Assembly: GCA_922989275.2 (NCBI GenBank) | Contig: OV277858.1 | Location: forward strand, 4,898,001 to 4,962,000 | From: Gari tellinella | Taxonomy: Eukaryota > Mollusca > Bivalvia > Cardiida > Psammobiidae | Length of the DNA stretch: 64,000 bases | Direction of reading: 5' to 3' | In this document: one piece after another, positions 1-10,609 of the stretch | How the letters are laid out: every line of letters starts with the position of its first letter | Position numbering within the stretch: position 1 is the first letter of the stretch | Notes under the pieces: model-generated | What the model saw: only the letters and a program-made list of their open reading frames with translations | What the model was told of the DNA's origin: nothing | Databases searched by the model: none | Translations under genes and position numbers: made by a program

Positions 1-1000
1 CAAAGAGACTGCTTCGACACCATGCCTCTGAACTTGGGCACTCAACGGCAACATTCAGTGCAACAGACATTCCTGAACCATGGAAGTACAACCTCTCAAA
101 TCTGTCAACAAACGTCACTGTGCCTGGACTTCCTGAGGATATGGATGCAAATGTCAAACGATCCCTGACACTGGCCATGATCGAGGACCGATACCCTCCC
201 GAAACATGGACCCGAGTATATACTGATGGCTCTTCAACAGCAGCAATCAAAGACGGGGGCGCTGGTATCTACATCTCATACACCACTGGAAGGATAGAAT
301 CAGTGAGCATACCAGCAGGAAGACACTGCACAAACTACAGAGCAGAAGTGGAGGCCATATTACAGGCCATATCAACTATTGAGGACACGACTGAGATCTG
401 CACCCATGTGGTTATCCTGACAGATGCTCTGTCAGTTCTTCAAGCCTTTGCAAGCTCTAGGTTACCAGACATGTCCAGAGCACTCCACAACATCAGCCAA
501 GACAGAGTTGTGTGCCTGCAGTGGGTGCCAGCTCATTGTGGTGTTCCAGGGAATGAAAAAGCTGACAGTTTGGCAAAGGCTGGAGCCACAGGAGACCAGC
601 CACTGAATACAGTCTCGCACCAGGAGAAATCAACAGCTATCAAGACTCTGATGAAGCCACCAACCAGAAAAGATGATTACCGACTTCTCGACAGATGGGA
701 ACAGGTAATCATCTTCAGGCTTCGCACTGGGCATAATCGGCTCAATGCCCATATGTACAACAAGTTTAAGCTGTCCCCATCTCCCCTGTGCAACTGTGGC
801 CAAGAACAGCAGACAACACAGCATCTCTTACAGAGATGCCAACAACTGGAGCAAAGACGAAAAGTGTGTGGGCCAGACCAACTTCAATAGAGACGAAACT
901 CTATGGAAGGAGGAAAGACCTCAGAAGGACAGCATCTTTCATCGCTGGAGCTGGCGTGACCGTGTAGACGGTGAACGCCAGTAAGTAAGTAAGTACTTAC
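1..1000 (+). mobile_element. 3' end of an I/Nimb-like LINE with (TAAG)n tail
   Basis: The RNase H reading frame is followed by about 95 bases of 3' untranslated sequence and a short TAAG tandem at about 980-995, which fits the simple-repeat tails of I-clade LINEs. The next bases (from about 1000) belong to a CpG-rich block of different character, so the tail marks the insertion junction. The 5' part and the left target duplication are outside the window. Confidence 0.7.
3..890 (+). CDS. C-terminal part of a non-LTR retrotransposon polyprotein with RNase H domain (5' partial)
   Basis: The reading frame is open from the window edge to a TAG at 888-890, so it is cut off by the window rather than starting inside it. 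It carries a type I RNase H domain. The YTDGSS motif has its first catalytic Asp near base 225. It is followed by YRAEVEAI with the Glu, LTDALSVLQAF with the second Asp, and HCGVPGNEKADSLAK near 535-575 with the His/Asp signature. All four acidic positions look intact. The C-terminus has the Cys/His knuckle CNCGQEQQTTQHLLQRC seen at the end of I, Nimb and Jockey-type ORF2 proteins. In the family, RNase H removes RNA from the RNA/DNA hybrid during target-primed integration. Endonuclease and reverse transcriptase would lie left of the window. The clade assignment (I/Nimb) rests on the RNase H and on the short-repeat tail just downstream. Confidence 0.85.
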   Translation, partial: KRLLRHHASELGHSTATFSATDIPEPWKYNLSNLSTNVTVPGLPEDMDANVKRSLTLAMIEDRYPPETWTRVYTDGSSTAAIKDGGAGIYISYTTGRIESVSIPAGRHCTNYRAEVEAILQAISTIEDTTEICTHVVILTDALSVLQAFASSRLPDMSRALHNISQDRVVCLQWVPAHCGVPGNEKADSLAKAGATGDQPLNTVSHQEKSTAIKTLMKPPTRKDDYRLLDRWEQVIIFRLRTGHNRLNAHMYNKFKLSPSPLCNCGQEQQTTQHLLQRCQQLEQRRKVCGPDQLQ

Positions 1001-1002
1001 AA

Positions 1003-1392
1003 ACGCACGTCAAAAAATGGTGCCCTATGATCACGGAGGACGCTTCGCCTTCTCAGACGGACGAGGAGCCTGAAACCAACGACGATACGGAAAGCGTAGA
1101 CTCCGACAAACTACAAGGGGAAGGAGTCGACGACTCTACCGGTGACCCGTAGGTGACCAAATGGAGGAGACATTTTCGACGCATGGCCGAAGGCAAAGTA
1201 CACCCTAATGATCGTGGAGACTACATCGTCGAACCTATACAAACGGGTCAAGGCCGAAGGACCATTTCCTGGGTGACACCCATCGCTCGAGATATCGAAC
1301 TGGCTAAATCTCAACTGAAGCGTCTACAAGAAAAACGGAAACCGAAGAGGGGACTTGGCGTGAAGAGATCTGCCGAGAGAATCGATGGGTAA
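1003..1392 (+). pseudogene. Unrecognised acidic-then-basic reading frame broken by one TAG
   Basis: A single frame is open from about 1003 to a TAA at 1390-1392 except for a TAG at 1150-1152. The first part (ATG at 1027) is rich in Asp, Glu, Ser and Thr. The part after the stop is strongly basic: WRRHFRR near its start and LQEKRKPKRG near its end, with Gln/Lys/Arg-rich sequence before it. An in-frame ATG at 1183 could start the basic half alone. The acid-plus-base layout recalls DNA-binding or core-type proteins of virus-like elements, but I recognise no family. The LINE tail immediately upstream suggests the LINE inserted into or beside this gene. The reading could be a decayed gene, stop read-through, or chance openness in CpG-rich sequence. 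Confidence 0.35.
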
Positions 1393-1399
1393 TTAAGTG

Positions 1400-2290
1400 C
1401 GAATTATTACGTATAGATGAATCTAAACTAATCTCATTTCGCTTTCGGTAGCGATACGATGTAAGGGTTTAGGACGAGGGAGAAGTGTTTAAATGGTAAA
1501 CACGCGTCTGGTTTTGTTATTTTTTGGAGAATACGTCTGTTTAAAGTCATCGTTGTTTCCTCCAACTGGATGGGAAAAGATTATATAAGGACGTATATTT
1601 CGTCTTCGACGTTGTATTCCACATATACGGATATCTATTCAGCGGCGATTTAAAACGCTCTTTCGTTTTCTCCGTATATTAAGGGGTTGATTGTGTATGC
1701 AGGGCTCATAGACTTCGAATTACCCTTACAGTAACAGGAAAATGCAGTCCGCTCAGAACTCGTTATGATGCGCGTTTACTATGGTTTACGTTCGATTATC
1801 TCTGATAGGTTCTATATTTCAAACGCGGGTCGCGTTCGACGAAGGAAAGAAGTAAAACACGAGAAGAATTACGTTCTAGATCTACTCTACGGTAGTCCTC
1901 TTAAGTTAATCTGTGAAATGTTAAGGAAGAAAGCGGTACACTTACTTTTTTTTTCTTAAAACTGACGTCGGCTAAAGAGATTTTATTCCAAAATTCCGTG
2001 CTCACGAATAGATACCGCGCGGATTCGCTGAAAAAGGTCTCGAGGCGTTCGTTTATATAGCCGTCGACGGTTTTTGGCGGGAAAAATAGCGTCCGTTTCC
2101 GTATAGGGCGAGATCGTTTCCGACGTCGACGTGGCGATCGAAAGTCCCGTTAGCATCGTTCCCTTTGAAGGTTAGAACGCTTCCGGTAGGCAACGTTCCC
2201 ACGGTCCGTTACTAAATATATACGATGACTCGGCGAGACGATGACGTGTCGGGTGATGACGTCATAGGGGGCGGGGCTTACGACCTGTCA
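1400..2290. other. CpG-rich block with semi-open minus-strand frames
   Basis: This stretch is full of CG dinucleotides (TCGACG, CGTCGACG, GCGCGG), unlike the CpG-poor DNA around it. On the minus strand two overlapping frames are open, at about 2208 to 2053 and about 2100 to 1905, each without a clear start. Their peptides look protein-like but match no family I know. A 64-codon plus-strand frame at 1765-1959 lies in the same block. It could be a decayed foreign insertion or a formerly unmethylated island. The minisatellite begins directly after it. Confidence 0.3.
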
Positions 2291-2321
2291 ATCAAAGGCG
2301 CCAAAGTGGCCCGACTGTAGT

Positions 2322-3873
2322 CATGCAAGGCCTCCAGTTTACAGTGTGTATTAGACACGGCTATCAGTTAACAGTGTTTATCAACCATGGCTATCCGTCG
2401 ACAGTGTGCATCATGCACGGCCTGCAGTTTGTAGTGTTTATTTTAGACACGGTCATTAGTTGAAAGTGCGTATCAGGCGCGGATATAATTTTACAGTGTG
2501 TATCATGCACGGCCATCAGTTGACAGTTTGTATCGGGCAATGCCATCAGATAACAGTGTATATCGGGCACTGCCATCAGTTAACAGTGTATATCAGGCAC
2601 GACCATCAGTTTTAGTATGTATAATGATAGGCCTCCAGTTGAATGCATGTATCAGGCACGGTAATCAGTTGACAGTGTGTTTCATGAAAGGCTTCCAGTT
2701 GAATTTTGTAACAGGCACGGCCTCCAGTTGAAACAGTTTATCTTCCACTGCGATCAGATGACTGTGTGTATCATGCAGGGCCTCACGTTGACTGTGCGTA
2801 TCAGTCTCGATCAGTTGACAGTGTGTATCAGGCAATGCACTAGTTGACAGTTGTATAAAACACGGTCATCAATTTGTAGTGTGTATCATGGAGTACCTAC
2901 AATTGACGGACCATCGATTGAGAGTTTGTATCATGCACGACCTCAAGTAGATTGCATGACTTATGCACGGTATCTAGTTTACAGTGTGTATAATGCACAA
3001 CATTCAGTACATCAGACACAGCGATCAGTTGAGTGTGTATCGGGCACGACAATCACTTGACGGTGTGCATCGGGCACGGCATTCACTTGACGTTGTGTAT
3101 CGGGCACGGCCTCCTGTTGACATTGTGCATCCGGCACGGCGATCTATTGAGTGTGTATCGGTCACGGAAATCAGTTGGCAGTGTGTATTGGGACGGCCGC
3201 CTTTTGAATGTGTGAAGCAGGCACGGCCATTAGTTAACAGTGTATATCATGCAATGTCTTCAGTTGACAGTATGTATTAGACACGGCCATAAAATGACAT
3301 GTGTCATGCATGGCTATCCGTTGACAGTGTGAATCATGCACGGCCTCCAGTTGACAGTGTGCATCCGTCACGGCGATCAGTTGAATGTGTATCCTGCACG
3401 GCAATCAGTTGACGTTGTGAACGGGCACGGCCTCTTGTTGACATTGTCTATTAGACCCGGCACCAGTTAAATGTGTGAGTAATGCATGGCCATCAGTTGA
3501 CAATGTGTATCGGGCACGGCCATCAGTTCACACAGTGTTTATCATGCATACCTATTAGTTGAAGGTGTGTATTGTGCACGGCCATCGGTTGAAACTGTGT
3601 ATCGGACACGGCCATCAGTTGACAGTGTGTATTAGGCACGGCCACCAGTTGACAGTGTGTACCATGTACGGCCTTCCGTTAACATCGTGTAACTGGTATT
3701 GGTCCTAGTTTTCATTGTGTATATGTAATAATCAAACGTTGTTAGTGTATCTTAAGCACGGCCATCAGTTGGCAATGTGTATATGTAATGGCTAGCAGTT
3801 GACACACTGTATCGTGTATCTAACCCTTACCCTGCCTCCAGTTGACTGTGTGTATATAGAATTGTCATCAGTC
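2322..3873 (+). repeat. 30-bp minisatellite, about 50 degenerate copies
   Basis: The unit is close to ATCAGGCACGGCCATCAGTT followed by GACAGTGTGT, which makes 30 bases. It repeats head to tail over about 1.55 kb with substitutions and small indels. Copies are recognisable by the CAGTTGACAGTGT core, for example near 2517, 3486, 3618 and 3648. Divergence between copies is considerable, so the array is old. Because 30 is divisible by 3 and the unit lacks stops in several frames, it yields spurious repetitive frames such as a ten-residue VYRARPSVDS-like repeat near 2984-3280. I do not annotate these as genes. Confidence 0.9.
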
Positions 3874-4255
3874 CACTTTTATGGTCCACAGCCCACAAAC
3901 TAGTAATAAACAAAATCAGATAAAGAGACACTACAAATCACATGATGCTATAGATGCTTATACTAAATAACAACCTACAGACGAGAAAAATAAAAAAGTA
4001 AAACTCCTGGAAACTCACATCCTTACAGAGTTTCTGCAAGACATGTACAACAAAAGAAACAATCTGCAAACAAACGCCATCGAGATGTATACATCACCAA
4101 GTGAAATTCAGATGTTCTGTAGTGATAAAAAAAATTGTGGACAGAAAAGTGAAAAGGAAGAGTGTAGACAGGCGTTGGCTTTTGCCATACTGAATGTATT
4201 TTTTAAATGTATCTGTATTTAATAATAAAAAAACTATTTATAATAGGTTATGTAA
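3874..4255 (+). other. Gene-free stretch with one ATG-poor open frame
   Basis: Between the minisatellite and the LINE lies A-rich sequence. One frame is open from 3971 (after a TAA) to a TAA at 4220-4222, about 83 codons; its only usable ATG lies well inside. The peptide is Lys, Asn and Cys rich and belongs to no family I recognise. It may be a fragment of a decayed gene or chance. Confidence 0.25.
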
Positions 4256-6017
4256 TTATTATTATTATTATTATTATTATTATACCAGATTGATATAGCG
4301 CTCTTTTCACACAGGGATTGTGCGTTCAAAAGCGCTTTACATGAAATAACACGTATGTACGTACCTATAAATCGAGAAAAGACAAAATAACTACAATTAG
4401 ATCTGAAATAAAACATGAATAAACATATAGTCTCCCAAAACGGCGATCACATTACCCCCATCAATCAGCAATGAACCGACCGGCTAAGTATTGCCGACTG
4501 ATATAAATAATGGTAGAGCGCCGAATGCAGGCCATCGACAAAACACAAATATCTATAATTAGATCTAAAATAAATAAGAATAAACATACAAAAGACAGCC
4601 CCCAAAACTGCGATCACACTACCCCCATCAATCAGCAATGAACCAACCGGCTAAAGATTGCCGACCAATAGAAATAATAGCAGAGCGCCCAATGCAGGCC
4701 ATCTAATGTAACATAACTAGGAAAAATAGAATGCGACCATAACTAAAAACTCTATAGAAGATCAATGACATGATTAAAATGGTGAAAGCTGTCCAAGAAT
4801 TATACCACAGACCCCGCCAGCTGGTTTCAAAAGAGATCAGAGCCATATCCCTACCATCAAAGATCCACCAGACAGGCACTGGTCAACGGTACAACCCCAG
4901 AACTAAACATTAGACCCATAACATATACAGAATGAACACAGCCTTAGGGTAGCAGTCATCTACCCTCTCCACCCAACACCCGCGGGACCTACATGTTCCA
5001 TGGCTGAAATTACACCCTTACTTTATAAAACATCAAGCTACGAAGCTGTCCCTGAATTATACCGCAAATCCCAAGCCAGTCGGTTTCAAAGAGATCAGGG
5101 GCAATCCCTACCATCAAGATCCTCCGAACAGGCATGGGCAAACGGTACAATTCCAGAACTCCCATTTAGACCCACAATATCTACAGCAAGAACATAGCCC
5201 GGAGGTAGCAGTCATCCATTTCCTAATGTGTTCTAATAATAAATATTAAAGAAGTGTGTTTTCAGACGTATTTTGAAGACTGCAACTGAGCTCTCATCTC
5301 TGATGTCTGATGGTAGAGAGTTCCAGAGCTTTGGGGCTGCATGCATGAAACTTCTATATCCAAACTTCACCAAACGACTTCTCGGCACAACCAGCGATAC
5401 TGATTTACTCGCAGACCGCAACTCTCTTCGAGGTCTATACACGTCCAGCATACTAACAATGTACATTGGAGAATCATTGCACATGGCTTTGTATGTGAGT
5501 GTAAGAATTTTGAATTCAACTCTGTGTTGAACTGGAAGCCAGTGAAGCTCCTTCAAGACTGGAGTGATGTGATTGTACCGAGGAGTCCTGGTAATGATGC
5601 GGGCTGCTGTATTTTGCACACGCTGTAGTTTTCGTAGTGAGTTTTGGGGGAATCCCATATAGCAGTGAGTTGCAGTAGTCAATGTTTGATGTGACCAGAT
5701 AATTGACCAAAGTCTTTGTAGCTTCTGGAGAAAGGTACTGTCTAATATGACCTATTTGCCGCAGCTGCGCGTAGCTAGACCTGCACACAGTGTTGATGTG
5801 CTGTGTCATATCCATTTGGGAATCAAATCTAGCACCAAGGTTGTTCACCCATAATGACGGTTTGATTTTAGAGTTTCCCACTTGAACATGAAAATCTCCG
5901 GGGAACGTTAACCTTTTTTGAATGAAACAGTATGACCTCAGTTTTGTCAGTGGTCAGCTTCAACATATTCTGGTGCATCCATGAGACTATGTCTTTTAGA
6001 CATCCTCCGACTTTAAA
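4256..6017 (-). mobile_element. 5'-truncated L2/CR1-like LINE, RT C-terminus plus 3' UTR
   Basis: Read on the minus strand, this runs from the end of the RT domain (about 6017) through the C-terminal domain to a 3' UTR that ends in an (ATT)n tail at 4256-4281. It is the same family as the copy at 61.0-63.2 kb: both share the YLSPEATKTLV, TRTPRYNHITPVLKELHW and SASKSVSLVVPRSRLVKFG peptides. The 3' UTR holds two duplicated modules (about 4770-4990 against 4990-5215, and about 4440-4545 against 4560-4700). The last about 70 bases carry AGCGCTTTT and its complement AAAAGAGCGCT, a stem that recurs at every 3' end of this family in the window. Confidence 0.85.
5233..6000 (-). pseudogene. LINE reverse transcriptase C-terminal region, frameshifted
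   Basis: Two overlapping minus-strand frames carry the protein: 5881-5516 holds the first part and 5682-5233 the rest. The switch lies near 5650, where the copy at 61.4-62.5 kb is in one frame. Upstream, the segment to about 6000 matches the LINE in nucleotides (the stretch encoding WMHQNMLKLNTDKTE) but in a broken frame. The catalytic YADD part is absent because the copy is 5'-truncated. It is non-functional. The gene it comes from copies its own RNA at a nicked target. Confidence 0.8.
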
Positions 6018-6063
6018 AACCTGCAAAGAAAATATAAAAAAAAAATACAGAAAATACTATTCG

Positions 6064-6267
6064 GGTACGAAATGACTTTTCATATTTTCAGAAGCTACGA
6101 AATGACTTTCATTTCCTTTTTTGTGGTTACGGAATATTTATTCAACTTTTTCGGCGGCTACGAAATGACTCAAAAATCGGCTACGAAATGACTTAGGTTT
6201 TGCGTGGCTACGAAATGACTGGAAATTCGGCTACAAAATTACTTATTTTACAGGCTACGAAATGACT
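6064..6267 (+). repeat. Eight spaced copies of GGCTACGAAATGACT
   Basis: Copies start near 6064, 6093, 6125 (poor), 6156, 6179, 6206, 6229 (two changes) and 6253. The 15-base motif is well kept while the spacers, about 8 to 20 bases, are unrelated in sequence and length. This is unlike a simple tandem array, in which the whole period is copied. I know no named element with this layout. The last copy is followed by AGCTCCCG. Confidence 0.7.
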
Positions 6268-6523
6268 AGCTCCCGTTTTTCAACTGAGGGAATATTGGTA
6301 GTATTACAAATTCATATACATTAGGAATAATGTGTGCTTTAACAGATGTGGTGAAAATCTTAACCTAATAGGAGTTAAAGTTACTTTAAAATTCTTTTTG
6401 AAACTTAAAACACCTATATTAAATCTATTTTTGTGTATAATATATTATATGAATGAAGGGATGCAAACGTCTGTGTCCAAATATGTGTGCCTAATATTCA
6501 ACAAAAAAATATGATGTAAAAAT

Positions 6524-6555
6524 CGTCACTTAAACGCCAAAAGGGCTAATCAACA
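6524..6555 (+). repeat. Left terminal inverted repeat of the 4.1-kb element
   Basis: CGTCACTTAAACGCCAAAAG is followed by GGCTAATCAACA. It pairs with 10610-10640 on the opposite strand. Part of the motif recurs inside the element. Confidence 0.7.
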
Positions 6556-7626
6556 GTTTTCACAGTTTTGAGATATTGCCCTCTGAAGTTTAGAAGTGTC
6601 CTAAAAATCCACTTTTACATTTACAGACTAAATAGTCCACACTCTTATAGTATATATGGATGTTCATTGGTCATATGAAAAGCATAAAAAATAAATACCA
6701 TTTAAAGAGATATTTGATCATTTTGTTGATGAGCCCTTTTGGCATAGGATATTTGTCGATTTCAAGGTAGAATATTTACAGCCAAAAGGGCTCATCAGCT
6801 TTTGTTTGTTTCTACTACTACAGGTAAAATGAATAAATAAGTGATTCAAAGCACTCACAAAACACTATTAATTTTTAATTCAACAGTTTATCAACTTACG
6901 AGTGTTAAATGAAGTATTTTCCCAAAACTTTTCAGATATTAGACCCCCACCCACCAAAAAAAAAAAAAAAATTAAGGAAAAAACAGTTTTCTGTGTGTGT
7001 TCAATTTCCTATTTCTCTTTAACTAACCACTAGACATACATGGGTTAAATATAATTACATGATCATTCATTTAACTGTCATCTATACCATCTGACTCTGT
7101 ATCTGAGATGTTAGATGGCCGTAAGTCAAAACGTTAAAATACCTCTTCTTATATTTCCATTTAATCACGTCTCGTGACATCTCTTTGGCATTGTCTTGAA
7201 AAAACGACTCCAAAGAGATGTCACAAGAGAGGATTAGCTGAAGAAATTAATCATTATTGAGAAATTTAGAATATGACTTATGACAACATTTGTCGTACGT
7301 CGTTTCGTAAGACGGGACCCTGGTCTTTTACTGAATTTATTTATGAATTTATACATTACTAGAAACCAGTCAACACATGGACTTGTCCAGTTAAAATTGT
7401 GAAAAGCGGTAAACAAAAGCAAACAATTCATTAAATGTGTGGTTGTTTTATAGTGTATGACAAAAGTAATGCAGAGGGCTCCGGGGCGTTTGGTATGTTC
7501 TTCGTCGATTTTCTAATTATGATGCTACATTAAGGAGCCATTTGCCTATAATTGTGTCAATATTATATCGAGTGACAGCAATACACATGGTTGACTAAAT
7601 CGGACTTCAATTTAAATAGGATTGGG

Positions 7627-7935
7627 GTTATTTTAAAGGCAACATGAGGGCAGTATAGAAAGCTCATTTGATACTTCCACTTGCGTTGAACAGTCACTCG
7701 TCTTAAAGTCCCATAAATAAAAGCACTCTTTTGTATCCGTATAAATTGACTGTGTACTACAATGAGTACTGAATAAAGCATTTGGCTCTATCACTAAAAG
7801 TAAGCTATGGAGAGAAAGGGGTTCTGCGATGTATGGGTGGAAATTGAGGTCAAATTTGAAGACAATGCGTTTATGTGTATGCAACAGATGATTTGGTTAG
7901 ACCTGTTAATTATAAACAGGGCAAGCCTCTCTTTT
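7627..7935 (-). repeat. Dispersed repeat, second copy at 47108-47395
   Basis: The reverse complement of this stretch aligns with 47108-47395 along most of its length. Shared landmarks are GGTTTATAATTAACAGGTCT (one base differs here), CTCTCTCCATAGCTT, and a stretch coding GTLRRV in both. The copies are clearly diverged. Short open frames in both copies are probably incidental. No terminal structure was seen, so it may be part of a LINE, an unclassified SINE or another element. Confidence 0.6.
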
Positions 7936-8269
7936 AAATGGAATGCCATCACTACTGGAGGTATTTGCAATCTTTTGTTTATTTTATCCTTCTGAATTCA
8001 AAATCATATTCAGATTTACTTTGTATGTCATCAGGGTATTCTTTTAAAAAGTTCAATACTTTAACCTTGAGTCGGTTAACGTTATTCGCATTTACGTGAA
8101 TATTGAAGTTATTATGACTTTTAAGATCAAGGAAAGAGTTAAAGGTCATGTGAATAATTGTGTATGGTTTATGTATACGGGGTATACGAATAACGTGAAC
8201 GTATATCAGAAGTTGAGGTAAAATACCTTACTTGTTGTATAGATAGAAGAAGTAAAGACAGGACAAGAA

Positions 8270-9800
8270 ATCGAAGTAATAATAGTAGTGAATGTACTAG
8301 TTAAACTAGTAATGTAGTAGTTGGAAATGTAGTAAACAGCAGAAGTCGTTGTGATAGTAGTAGCAGTAAAAGTAGTAGTACTAGTAGTTGCAGTAATGGT
8401 AGGTAGTAGTAAGTTGTAGTATTAGTCGTTGCAGTAACAGTTGCAGTAGTAGAAGTAGTAATAGTAGGTAAAAGAAGTAAGAGTATTAGTAATGGAAGGG
8501 AGTAGTAAAATTAGTAGTAGCAACAGTAGCAGTAGTAGTTTAAACAAAGTTCATTTCCAAATTGTTTTACTGGAAAAGGGGTTGGGCCACAAGTTCTACC
8601 AACCTAGAATCGGCCCTTCTCCTACAGTTTCACAAATAAAACAAATACTGTTGGAGTGAGAGAGAAAGAGAGAGGATGGGGGAAATAGACAGAAAGAAAG
8701 AGAGAGGTTGCTTGTTTCCAGGACCTGGTGTCTCCACATAATCTTGGTAAGACGAATCAATTTAGATAAATAAAAATACAAAGCTAAATTATCCACCAAT
8801 GCATCTCTTTCAAAAAGAGTGGCGGAGCTAAATCGTATAATTATACAGCAAAATAATTGTTAAACGGTCTCTCAAAAGAACCCTTAATTTAGTAGTAGTA
8901 GCAGTAGATGTAGTGGTAATGGTAGAAGTATAAGTAGTTCTAGTAATTGCTGTTATAGTAGTAGTAGCAGCAATAATAGTAGTAAAAGTAATGGAAGTAA
9001 TTTTTGTTATAGTAGTAGCAGTGGTAGTAATTTTTGTAATATTAGTTTTTGTTGGTTAACGTCCGTTCCTGCCATCTATGAGCTAATTGGACGCCCCAGG
9101 GAGAGGGAACGGATACAGAGAACCCGGGCGCGATGCCCTACTCTTATTATCGAGAGAGTTCGCTGGTTCTTTTAGATGCCCAGTGTAAAGCACTGATAAA
9201 TCGGACCTCGGTTTATAAATTTTCATCCGAAGGACTTAGTCCGCAGGGGATCGAACTCACGAGCCCTGACGTCGCAATCGGGCACCTTATCCCTCGACTA
9301 CGTCCGCCGATCGTAAGAGTAGGAGTAGTGATTGGTGTAATAATAGTAGTAGTAGAAGCAGTGGTAGTAGTAGTAGTAGTAGTAGGTAGTAAACTATCTA
9401 GTAGTAGTATATTGGTAAGTGGTAGTAGTAATAGTAACGGTAGGTAGTAGTACATGTAAGTAGTAGTAGATCTAGTAGTAGTAGTCGTAAGTAGTATTAC
9501 TAGTTGCAGTAGTAGTAGATATTGTAGTAGTAGTAATAGTAAGTTGTAGTAGTAGTAATGATATGTAGTGGTGTTAATAGAATAAGTAGAAGGAGTACTG
9601 GTAAGGGTCTAGTTAGTAGCAGTAGTAGTAATAGTAAGTAGCAATAATGGTAGTTGTACTAGTAAGTAGTAGTAGATGTGGTAGCAGTAGTAATAGTAAT
9701 AGTAAGTAGTAGTAGCAGTAATGGTAGTAATAGTGGTAGTACTAGTTGTAGTAGTCTTAGTATTAGTAGTAGAATAAGTTGTAGAGGTTTACTAGTAGAT
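8270..9800 (+). repeat. Cryptic (GTA)n/(TAG)n simple repeats in three blocks
   Basis: Blocks at about 8270-8540, 8890-9050 and 9320-9790 are built of GTA/TAG triplets with scattered changes (CAGTAGTAG, GGTAGTAGTA). They are rich in TAG in one frame and non-coding. Valine- and serine-rich frames within them are artefacts. The second and third blocks flank a SINE. Confidence 0.85.
9050..9330 (-). mobile_element. tRNA-derived SINE
   Basis: On the minus strand a tRNA-like head runs from about 9315. A-box-like TAGTCGAGGGATAAGG is followed by a B box, GAGTTCGATCC, near 9250. The body then continues with CAGTGCTTTACACTGGGC (near 9195-9178) and ends near GGACGTTAACCAACAAAAAC. The body matches the SINE at 41444-41672 over about 200 bases. 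RNA polymerase III boxes of this type drive SINE transcription, and mobilisation would need a partner LINE. Confidence 0.75.
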
Positions 9801-10609
9801 TCTAGTTGTTGGCATATGAAAGTAAAAAAATTAAAGAAAATTCAGTTTTCTCTGGAGCCAAAAGGGCTCATCAGCAAATGAAAAGTTATTTCAAATCTAA
9901 TCTAAGCAAATAAATTGTTAGAAACAATGCTTCATGCTTTGAAAATTGATTTTTCTGTGTATTTGTATTTATCTAAGTACTATAAAGTGCAATAAAACTA
10001 TTTATTCTGTGAAAAATATCTTAAGAGCCAAAAGGGCTCATCAACAAAAACGACTGTTGCACCTATTTTCAATGCGATTTAAATTGTAATAAAACACTTT
10101 TAAACATTAAAAAAGCCTTATGTTCAAATACAACAAGATATGATGATAAAATTAACTGCAGGAGTATGTATTATATCTTCACAACAAATGGGCATGGTTG
10201 TCGGTAAGAACGTATAATTTCATTCAACATCAACACAAGGAAATACGTTAGCAAGTTCGATTCAATGTTAGCAGATTAATAAAGTTATGGTGTCAATGTG
10301 ATGTATTTTTAATCGCAGTAACTGTGTAGTTACAAAATATGGTATATTCATAAAACAATTAGGTATATTATACATAGACATGAAAAGGGCTCATCAACAC
10401 TTGAAACTGCTGTTGAGCCCTTTTGGCTCAAACACATTTGTTGATGAGCCCTTTTGGCACTATGAATTACTGATATTTGGGAAACAGTCAAAATGTGAAG
10501 TGTATTTTTTTACGTTTAAAATCAGGAAGTCGAGCACAATATTAATTTCTCATATATTTTACATTGAATATAAGTCAATTTTGTCAAAAAGTGAAATTTG
10601 ACCAAATAT

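Noticed and set aside
2984..3280. 98-codon frame with ten-residue repeats
   Set aside because: Produced by the 30-bp minisatellite. Similar openness exists in other frames and on the other strand.
5273..5530. 85-codon plus-strand frame, with a twin at 62226-62483 (minus)
   Set aside because: Antisense shadows of the LINE RT C-terminus.
6064..6267. CRISPR-like repeat and spacer layout
   Set aside because: Repeats are 15 bases and spacers vary and are very short, in a plainly eukaryotic sequence with no cas genes.
9133..9455. Val/Ser/Thr-rich frames on both strands
   Set aside because: They cross the TAG/GTA simple repeats and a SINE. No independent coding evidence.
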